NCBI GenBank assembly: GCA_963718375.1
Contig: CAVQZD010000005.1
Span: 682,001-746,000 of the forward strand
Direction: 5' to 3'
Source of the DNA: RBG-16-64-13 sp963718375
GTDB taxonomy: Bacteria > Actinomycetota > Thermoleophilia > RBG-16-64-13
DNA: 64,000 nt
This document shows positions 58,132-64,000 of the stretch, one piece after another. Made by a program: the position numbers and the translations under genes. The notes under the pieces are model-generated. The model did not search any database. It saw only the letters and a program-made list of their open reading frames with translations, and was not told the origin of the DNA. The stretch's first letter is position 1; the number at the start of each line of letters is the position of its first letter.

Positions 58132-59568
58132 TCAAGCGTCTTTCTTCAGCAGGTGGTCGGGGTGCATAAGTACGGTGGCCGTCACGTGCGAGCCCACGCC
58201 CGCGTGGCTGACCGAGAGGGCCCGCTTGGCGCCCTTGACCTGTAGGTCGGTCCAGTCGTCCGGCTTCACCCTGCCGAACTCCTTCCAGCGCTTCTCGTCG
58301 CCGTGCACTTCGGCCCACCGGCCCCAAAGGTGGGACGCTATCTCGAACACCTGCATGATGCCGCTTGCTCCCACGGCGTGCATGCACCCGATGAGGCCGC
58401 CGGAGAGGTTGGAGGGCAGGCGGCCCGGCTTCCCGGTGATCGGGTTGGTGTGGTAGCAGTCCCCGGACTCGACGAAGTCACGGCCGTGCCCGTACGGGCG
58501 AATGCCGATGTCCTCGTAGGTCTGCACGTCGCTGATGGTGAAGGCGTCGTGCAGCTCGATGACGTCGAAGTCCTCCATGGGGTCCACCACGCCGGCCATG
58601 TGGTAGCCGTAGTATGCCGCCATCCTCGCCGCCAGGAATCCAGTGAAACCTGGGTAGCGGTCACCGCCGGGGAACTCCTTACCCAGGTTCTTGTATTGGT
58701 CGGGAGTCTCGTTGGGCAGCAGCGGGATCGCCATATTGCGCCGGTCCGCAGGACGCAGGGTGTGCGAGCCGGCAGTGACCCAGATGCGCAGTGGGATGTT
58801 GTCGGTGCCCTTGGTGATCTTCATGGCCGTCTCTTCGTCGCATAGGATCGCGCAGGCCGCACCCACACTCATGAGACAGGCATCGAGCGCCCGCAGCGGG
58901 TCGGCCACCATGGGCGACACCAGCACGTCGTCCACTGTGATCTTCATGGCCCCGTGGGCGAACGGGTTGAAGCGGGCGTAGCCGTGGTGCTTGACCGAGA
59001 TCTCGGCAAGCGTCCGGCGGAAGGAGGCCTCAGCTTTGGCGAACACCTGCCAGTACTTCTGGGCCATCACCGCGTAGTAGCCGGTGTATATCTGGCCCAT
59101 CGGCGACTCCCAGTCGCGGTCGGCCGCGGAGGCGATGAGAAAGTTGCCTTCGTCGGTGGGCACCTCGTCCATGCGCTCCCAGCCCATTGCGAGCACACAG
59201 TCGGAGTAACCTGACGCCACTGCCTTGGCGGCCTCCCACAGAGTAGAACCTCCGGTGGCGCCGCCCGACTTGATGCCCACGTTGCCCAGAGGATCAAGCC
59301 CCAAGCGATCGTGGATGACGGCCTCTCCCAGGAGTTGGTCGCCGAAGTGGTCGGCAAAGTGACCGTAGTAGCAGGTGTGGATGTACTTCTTGAGTTCGGC
59401 GGGGGTCATGTCAACCAGATCGGCCGCCATAGCCAAGGCGTCGACGCAGAGCTCTTCGGTCCGCTTGTCCGGGATCGCCCTGTCGTACTTGGACTGTCCC
59501 GCTGTGACCAGGTAGACAGGCCTCATGTACTTTGGAGTCCTGAGTTGCTCCTCGCTGAACTTGATCAT
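58132..59568 (-). CDS. Thiolase-superfamily protein (SCP-x/BbsB-like) without the usual nucleophile
   Basis: 478 residues of the lipid-transfer/SCP-x thiolase group: YGHFADHFGDQLLGEAV, DVIELHDAFTISD (His-Asp pair), NLSGGLIGCMHAVGASG (active-site His) and a final SVSHAGVGSH. At the position where thiolases have CASG (the acylated cysteine), this protein reads SGGATGGSTL, so Gly103 replaces Cys. A thiolytic reaction by the standard mechanism is therefore doubtful. With the DUF35 partner it may bind or transfer acyl-CoA, or use another residue. Confidence 0.85.
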   Translation of the reverse strand: MIKFSEEQLRTPKYMRPVYLVTAGQSKYDRAIPDKRTEELCVDALAMAADLVDMTPAELKKYIHTCYYGHFADHFGDQLLGEAVIHDRLGLDPLGNVGIKSGGATGGSTLWEAAKAVASGYSDCVLAMGWERMDEVPTDEGNFLIASAADRDWESPMGQIYTGYYAVMAQKYWQVFAKAEASFRRTLAEISVKHHGYARFNPFAHGAMKITVDDVLVSPMVADPLRALDACLMSVGAACAILCDEETAMKITKGTDNIPLRIWVTAGSHTLRPADRRNMAIPLLPNETPDQYKNLGKEFPGGDRYPGFTGFLAARMAAYYGYHMAGVVDPMEDFDVIELHDAFTISDVQTYEDIGIRPYGHGRDFVESGDCYHTNPITGKPGRLPSNLSGGLIGCMHAVGASGIMQVFEIASHLWGRWAEVHGDEKRWKEFGRVKPDDWTDLQVKGAKRALSVSHAGVGSHVTATVLMHPDHLLKKDA

Positions 59569-59637
59569 CTGTCCCCTCTTGTGCTGATTGTCAGAGTCCT
59601 ATGATAGAGCGCGAACGGGGGCAAGCGCCAACCGATG

Positions 59638-61164
59638 TCATGGGGCGGTGGGAAGGCGTGTCTCTCCGCGGTCCTTGCCGCTGAGTCCGTAACCCAAGAT
59701 CATGCGGTCGGTGATCCACTCCACCGGGGCCTTGTCATCTGTCCAGTAGTCGACTTTCGGTGCCACCTCCGCCCACTGACTCGTCATAAGGGCGGTGAGC
59801 GGTAGCAGGTCGGCCTGCGCCGTCTCGCCCCTCTCGCGCAAGACCGAGGGATCCTGCGGGGTGGCGAAGCCCAGCACCAGTTGATTGAAATGGAGAGCGG
59901 GCCATCTCATGACCAGTGGGAACTGCGTCGCCAGGGTGCCCGCTATCGCTGTTGACAGCCGATCGTCCCCCGGGACCGTCGAGATGTTCAAAGCCACGAT
60001 ACCGTCTGGGGCCAGCCGTTCTCGGCATAGCTTGAAGAACTCAGCAGTCGCAAGATAGAAGGGTACGTATGGCTGCCTGTACGCGTCGATGAAGATCAGG
60101 TCGTAGGTCTGGTCGGTGGTCTGCAGATATGGTCGCGCGTCAGCGCTGATCAGATCCATGTTCTGATTGTCGCCGGCGCCGAAGTACTTGGTGGCGACGG
60201 CACTCACCTCCGGATCTATCTCCACGCCGTCGTACTCCACTTCGGGGTAGTAGACCCCGAAGGCTCTGCCTGTCGTCCCTCCGGCGTTGCCCAACATAGC
60301 CACTCGTTCCACCGGACGAGCCAGCAGCGGTGGTACGGCTAAGAACATGTCCCATTCGCCGCCGGTGAGCACGGTATCCGGCCGCCATTCTGAGTGTATG
60401 GCGTACCCTTCGTTCAGGTACAGATAGCGCGACTCCTCCCGCTCGACCACCCTGATGAACTGATAGCGCGACTCCCCCTCATATACGAGTCCGGACGTAC
60501 TCTTGACGTCCCCGGGCGGTATGGCGATCAGACCGCCCACCACGACCGCGACCGCCAGCCAGCGGAGCCCCAACAACAATGCGGCCGCCGCCGCGATGAG
60601 AGTGGCCGCGACCAACAGAGTGCGCTGCGTACCTATGAGAGGGATGAGCAAGAGCGGTGGCACGAAAGTGCCCAGGAGGCTCCCCGCGGTGGACACCGCG
60701 AAGACCTGACCGGCGATCGACCCGGCCTTGTCGACTGTGGAGATGCCCAGGCGTATAGCGAAAGGGCTGACCATGCCCAGCAGGATCACGGAGGGGACGA
60801 ACAGGACGACGCAGGCGAAGAAGGAACCGAGGACCGCCCCTATGGACGCTGAGTCGATGCCGTTGATGGTCACGCTCAGAAAAGGCTTCGCCGCGAACGG
60901 CACGACGGCGGTCAGAACAGCTCCGCACAAGACCACGATGCCCAGGGCGCGAGCCGTGGGATGTCGGTCGGCGAGTTTGCCACCCAGCACGTATCCCACC
61001 GACAGCGCGATGAGTATCAGACCGATGATATTGGCCCATATCATGGTAGACGACCCATAGTATGGAGCTATCAGCCTTGAGGCACACATCTCCGTGGCCA
61101 TCGACCCTATTCCCGCGAAGAACACCAGCCCGTAAAGCGCGCCTTTGCCAATCTTCTGTTCCAA
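59638..61164 (-). CDS. Fused membrane / spermidine synthase-like methyltransferase-fold protein
   Basis: 508 residues. About seven membrane helices fill residues 8-215 (e.g. ANIIGLILIALSVGYVLGGK, FACVVLFVPSVILLGMVSPF), followed by a soluble spermidine-synthase-like domain with VAMLGNAGGTTGRAFG (nucleotide loop), YDGVEIDPEVSAVA and YDLIFIDAYRQPYVPFYLAT. Such fused proteins are common in bacteria but their product is uncertain; polyamine synthesis is not shown. It is monocistronic. Confidence 0.87.
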   Translation of the reverse strand: MEQKIGKGALYGLVFFAGIGSMATEMCASRLIAPYYGSSTMIWANIIGLILIALSVGYVLGGKLADRHPTARALGIVVLCGAVLTAVVPFAAKPFLSVTINGIDSASIGAVLGSFFACVVLFVPSVILLGMVSPFAIRLGISTVDKAGSIAGQVFAVSTAGSLLGTFVPPLLLIPLIGTQRTLLVAATLIAAAAALLLGLRWLAVAVVVGGLIAIPPGDVKSTSGLVYEGESRYQFIRVVEREESRYLYLNEGYAIHSEWRPDTVLTGGEWDMFLAVPPLLARPVERVAMLGNAGGTTGRAFGVYYPEVEYDGVEIDPEVSAVATKYFGAGDNQNMDLISADARPYLQTTDQTYDLIFIDAYRQPYVPFYLATAEFFKLCRERLAPDGIVALNISTVPGDDRLSTAIAGTLATQFPLVMRWPALHFNQLVLGFATPQDPSVLRERGETAQADLLPLTALMTSQWAEVAPKVDYWTDDKAPVEWITDRMILGYGLSGKDRGETRLPTAP

Positions 61165-61352
61165 AAGCCCTGCCTCTCGTGTCGCACGTATCGTTCTGTC
61201 TGGACTAAGTTCCCACGGAAGTGTCTGAGCGTCCAGTCAGGCATCGCGAGAACGTGTGGCCCTCGTAGCCCGTCTCTCTCATTGCGACGCGATTCTGTCT
61301 GACTCGGTATCCTTGACCCTCGGAGCCATACGCGACACGGAGAGCCCAGCTT

Positions 61353-63011
61353 GTGAAGAGAAGATGTAACCGGCCACCGACCGCAGCCCTGGTCTCAGTC
61401 GCTGTCCTGTACGCGCTGGTATCGGGCGCTGTCGTGTTCTTTTCGGCCGGCTGCGAAGGCGCGGGCGGGCGGACGACCACCAGCGGACCATCCACTACCG
61501 GCACCACGGACTACATCGCCGAGGCGCTGACTTTCCAGCCGACCGATTACACGGTCCAGACCAAGAAGGTCGGCACCGACGCCGGGCTGGTCAACGTCCA
61601 ATACCGTCTGTACCGGCACCTGACGTATGTCGCGGACCCGGTGGATGCGGACTACCAGAGCCTCGACCTCGCCGTACCGGTGGAGATCGACGGACAGCCC
61701 GTCGACGCCGATGCTGCCCCCATCCTGCTCAGCATCTCCGCAGAAGACTACCGCTCGTCTCCCAACTTCAGCCCTGCAGCCACCTCCGGCTCCTCCACTA
61801 CCACCGCGCCGCCGGTGGCGGCGGCAGAGGACCCCGAAGACAATGAAGAGGAGGAGACAGGGGAAGTGGATGCCGCGCCCATCATCAAGGGTGCGATGGA
61901 GACCAACGCCGATCTGGCCCTGGCGGCAGGGTACGTGGTCGTCTCGCCTGGATGTCGGGGAAGCGACAACCTGAAGGCCGACGGAACGTACTTCGGTAAG
62001 GCTCCCGCAGCGATAGTCGACCTCAAATGCGCCGTGAAGTACTTACGGTTCAACAACGACATCATGCCGGGTGACGCCGACCGCATCATCGCCCAGGGTA
62101 GCGGCACCGGCGGCGCCCTCGCGGCCCTGCTCGGCGCCTCGGGCGACAGCGAGCTGTACGAGCAGTACTTCGCCGAGCTGGGTGCTGCGAAGGCCAGTGA
62201 CGCCATATACGCCGGCGCCGCCTATTGTGCGATAACTGACCTCGAGCACGCTGACGGCGCCTTCGAGTGGCAGTTCGGTGCCGCCCCTCTAGCCTCTGGA
62301 GCGGTCGACCAGACACTCTCAGCCCAGCTGGCGACCGGCTTCGCCACCTACCTGGCGTCGCTCGACCTCGTCGGCCGCAGCGGCTACGGGTCCATCAACG
62401 CCGGCAACTACGGCGACTACCTCGTACAGACCTACCTGGTCCCAGCCGCCAACACCTCTATCGGTTCCCTCTCCGAGGAGGAACGACCGAGCTACCTGGC
62501 TGCCCGCCCCTGGATCACCTGGGAGGGCGGTTCCGCGTCGTTCAAATGGGAGGACTACGTGGCGTATGTGGGCCGGGCCAAGGGGATTCCGGCGTTCGAC
62601 GCTTTCGATCTATCCGCGACTGAGTGTGTCCTGTTTGGCGACGAGGCCATCAATGCCCGGCATTTCACCGAGTTCAGCGTTCGGCAGACGAGCGGCGGCG
62701 TGGGGCCTGCCGTCGACGTGAGCCTGCAAAGCGCCACGCTGGACGCCGACCTGCAGAACGTGGTGGACCTGATGAACCCCATGTACTTCATTGCGGACAA
62801 CTACACCGGGTGCGCACACTACTGGTGGATACGGTCCGGCACCAAAGATAATGACACCTCGCTCGCCGTCATCATCGATCTGGCTATCGGCCTGGAGAAC
62901 TTGGGCAAAGAAGTGAACTCCGCCCTCTACTGGGACGCGGGTCACGGGGCGAACGAAGACGCGGCCGACTTCATGCAATGGATAGACTTCATCACCAACA
63001 CCGGCGTTTAG
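61353..63011 (+). CDS. Secreted alpha/beta-hydrolase-like lipoprotein (tannase/feruloyl-esterase-like)
   Basis: 552 residues from GTG. Signal with lipobox FSAGC E (Cys about 34), then a Thr/Ser-rich linker. The hydrolase region shows AAGYVVVSPGCRGSDN, the nucleophile elbow RIIAQGSGTGGALAALLGASG with Ser in a GSGTGG context, YCAITDLEHADGAFEW and a late DAGHGANEDA supplying the His. This fits the subtype-B tannase/feruloyl-esterase fold. An acidic insertion (AEDPEDNEEEETGE) interrupts it near 160. A homologous gene begins at 63759, and a MarR regulator lies between. Confidence 0.75.
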   Translation: MKRRCNRPPTAALVSVAVLYALVSGAVVFFSAGCEGAGGRTTTSGPSTTGTTDYIAEALTFQPTDYTVQTKKVGTDAGLVNVQYRLYRHLTYVADPVDADYQSLDLAVPVEIDGQPVDADAAPILLSISAEDYRSSPNFSPAATSGSSTTTAPPVAAAEDPEDNEEEETGEVDAAPIIKGAMETNADLALAAGYVVVSPGCRGSDNLKADGTYFGKAPAAIVDLKCAVKYLRFNNDIMPGDADRIIAQGSGTGGALAALLGASGDSELYEQYFAELGAAKASDAIYAGAAYCAITDLEHADGAFEWQFGAAPLASGAVDQTLSAQLATGFATYLASLDLVGRSGYGSINAGNYGDYLVQTYLVPAANTSIGSLSEEERPSYLAARPWITWEGGSASFKWEDYVAYVGRAKGIPAFDAFDLSATECVLFGDEAINARHFTEFSVRQTSGGVGPAVDVSLQSATLDADLQNVVDLMNPMYFIADNYTGCAHYWWIRSGTKDNDTSLAVIIDLAIGLENLGKEVNSALYWDAGHGANEDAADFMQWIDFITNTGV

Positions 63012-63083
63012 AGACAACGCGCTCGCCGATCGATTCGCGAATCCGAATCTGCTCGGAGGTCGAGGACAGCCATCAGCCACAAC

Positions 63084-63098
63084 TCAACCTTAGGTTGA
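63084..63098. promoter_or_regulatory. 15-bp palindrome between hydrolase and MarR stop codons
   Basis: TCAACCT, one base, AGGTTGA: perfect seven-base arms in the gap between convergent genes (63012-63115). It could be a weak terminator or a regulator site; nothing decides between them. Confidence 0.35.
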
Positions 63099-63115
63099 CC
63101 CTTAGTCTATAGCCT

Positions 63116-63580
63116 TCAGGCTGTGGCGTTGTTGATGATCTTGCTGACGACCTGCTTGGCTGTCTCAAGATCTGCGTCAGAGACGCCCTCTAGAGCTGCC
63201 GCCATGTTCTCCTCGGCCAGGGCGACCAACTCCTCCTCGACCCCGCGCCCTTTGTCCGTGAGATAGACCAACCGAGACCGCGCGTCGGCGGGGTCCGCCC
63301 TGCGCTCCACCAACCCCTGCGCCTCCAGCTTGCTTATGAGCTGAAAGGCCGCCACCTTGCTGCGATGGAAGCGATCGGCCACCGCCTGTTGCGATATCCC
63401 GTCTTCTTGCCCCAGACGCCCCAGGATGGCCCACTGTTCGGGGGTCACACTGTACCCGGCTTTGGTGAAGCGCACCGCCAGACGTTCCCGCAGGACCTTC
63501 GAACACGTCGCCATGAGCCAGGAAAGGGCGTCTGTGGGGAAGGCATCGGTGATGACGAAAGGCTCTTCTGTGCGCTTCAC
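63116..63580 (-). CDS. MarR-family transcriptional regulator
   Basis: 154 residues. Helical dimerisation termini surround a winged helix with PEQWAILGRLGQEDGISQQA, FHRSKVAAFQLISKLEAQGL and the wing RRADPADARSRLVYLTDKG, as in MarR. Its position between two homologous secreted hydrolase genes suggests it controls them, with an aromatic or phenolic ligand as a typical MarR effector. That link is inferred from position only. Confidence 0.9.
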   Translation of the reverse strand: MKRTEEPFVITDAFPTDALSWLMATCSKVLRERLAVRFTKAGYSVTPEQWAILGRLGQEDGISQQAVADRFHRSKVAAFQLISKLEAQGLVERRADPADARSRLVYLTDKGRGVEEELVALAEENMAAALEGVSDADLETAKQVVSKIINNATA

Positions 63581-63673
63581 TTCTGCGGCCTCTCGACTAG
63601 GATGGGCTTGCGTCGCTCACAACCATGACGGCAACCCGGCCTGGTGTCAAGAGCCGCCCGGACCGAGTCACGA

Positions 63674-63697
63674 CGCAAGAGGTCCGAACCTCTTGCG
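63674..63697. promoter_or_regulatory. Inverted repeat in the marR / hydrolase intergenic region
   Basis: CGCAAGAGGT, four bases (CCGA), ACCTCTTGCG: perfect 10-bp arms, 93 bases before the MarR start and 61 before the divergent secreted-protein start. It is a candidate MarR operator or a leader hairpin. Confidence 0.4.
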
Positions 63698-63758
63698 CAG
63701 TCCCTGCGTTGCCGATAATCTTGTGCAGCCGATAGAAGCCGGATATGCGAGGAGTCCA

Positions 63759-64000
63759 TTGAAGAATCGCTTCGTGGTGCCGATCAGCCTGGTGTGCTTG
63801 TACCTGCTGTTCGCCCTCCTCCTCACAAGCGACGCGGCCGCGCAGGCCGCTTTCCTCGTGCCTTCGGCGTCCACTGGGGCCCCAGCCCAACCGGCTCCCT
63901 TTGATTCGGACGCCTACACCATGAAGACTTTCACCATCGCGACCGCTGAGGGCGCGACGACCGTCACCTGCCGCTACTACGAGGACGTCCTCTATGTGGC
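63759..64000 (+). CDS. Secreted protein, partial; homologue of the hydrolase at 61353
   Basis: The first 80 codons lie inside the window, starting at TTG with GAGGAG just upstream. A signal peptide (MKNRFVVPISLVCLYLLFAL, then LLTSDAAAQA) is followed by a mature part whose FDSDAYTMKTFTIATAEG and YYEDVLYVA align with FQPTDYTVQTKKVGTDAG and YRHLTYVA of the gene at 61353. It is therefore a paralogue and probably another alpha/beta-hydrolase-like secreted enzyme. It lies divergent from marR. It has no lipobox cysteine in the visible part, unlike its paralogue. Confidence 0.7.
   Translation, partial: MKNRFVVPISLVCLYLLFALLLTSDAAAQAAFLVPSASTGAPAQPAPFDSDAYTMKTFTIATAEGATTVTCRYYEDVLYV

Noticed and set aside
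1..64000. tRNA or rRNA genes, CRISPR arrays, insertion sequences, phage genes
   Set aside because: No cloverleaf-like sequence, spaced direct repeats, transposase or integrase reading frame was recognised; the only tandem repeat is the coding 15-bp unit at 16337.

Overview
The window is GC-rich, gene-dense DNA of about 64 kb from a bacterium that looks like an anaerobic or facultative member of the Actinobacteriota. The signs are Thr/Ala-rich linkers behind lipoprotein cysteines, a PimA-type glycosyltransferase, an LCP cell-wall protein, frequent GTG/TTG starts with strong GGAGG sites, and tight ATGA/TGATG gene overlaps. I place it only at this level and with moderate confidence. I saw no rRNA, tRNA, CRISPR array, insertion sequence or prophage.

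Layout. 1-2.1 kb: a phosphate transporter (cut by the window edge), its PhoU-like partner and a small lipoprotein. 2.3-13.5 kb: a one-carbon island. Nine genes on the minus strand run fhs, fchA, folD, metV, metF, lpd, a corrinoid protein, a DUF1638 protein and a methyl-H4folate:corrinoid methyltransferase. Divergent to them are a GntR/UTRA regulator, a second corrinoid protein and a formate/nitrite channel. Together these link corrinoid-bound methyl groups to formate through tetrahydrofolate. 13.5-17 kb: proC, lysA, and a PadR regulator behind a perfect 18-bp palindrome and a His-repeat leader ORF. 17-26 kb: a PimA-like glycosyltransferase, a YbhF/YbhS-like ABC exporter, a Kelch lipoprotein and cell-envelope genes including an LCP protein. 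26-33.7 kb: a complete Wsp-type chemosensory operon (CheW, CheR-TPR, CheW, MCP, CheA-REC, CheB) without flagellar genes or a visible GGDEF output. 33.7-43.7 kb: a metallo-beta-lactamase-fold enzyme, an antitoxin-like protein, a degenerate isochorismatase fold and a VOC protein, a ChvE-like sugar ABC importer, phosphofructokinase, a GT14 enzyme, an acyl-CoA dehydrogenase and an AhpD-like protein. 43.7-46.8 kb: a four-subunit 2-oxoacid:ferredoxin oxidoreductase. 46.8-48.7 kb: a MaoC hydratase and two divergent OB-like lipoproteins around a 116-bp dyad. 48.8-56.5 kb: L-rhamnose catabolism (rhaI, rhaB, rhaD, lactaldehyde dehydrogenase) and LUD-type lactate oxidation. 56.5-64 kb: threonine ammonia-lyase, a DUF35/thiolase pair, a fused spermidine-synthase-like membrane protein, two related secreted hydrolases and a MarR regulator.

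How the parts fit. Rhamnose would be cut to DHAP and L-lactaldehyde, the aldehyde oxidised to L-lactate, lactate to pyruvate by the Lut proteins, and pyruvate to acetyl-CoA with reduced ferredoxin by the oxidoreductase. Phosphofructokinase and the sugar importer suggest a wider sugar fermentation. The one-carbon island could run reductively, or oxidatively with formate release through the channel.

Two features stand out. The FolD protein carries an inserted four-cysteine zinc-ribbon-like loop and has lost its cyclohydrolase residues, next to a stand-alone cyclohydrolase candidate (FchA). Four genes between 41.7 and 50.6 kb (a small unknown gene, porB, rhaI, rhaB) carry single frameshifts, which are either clustered sequencing errors or real decay.
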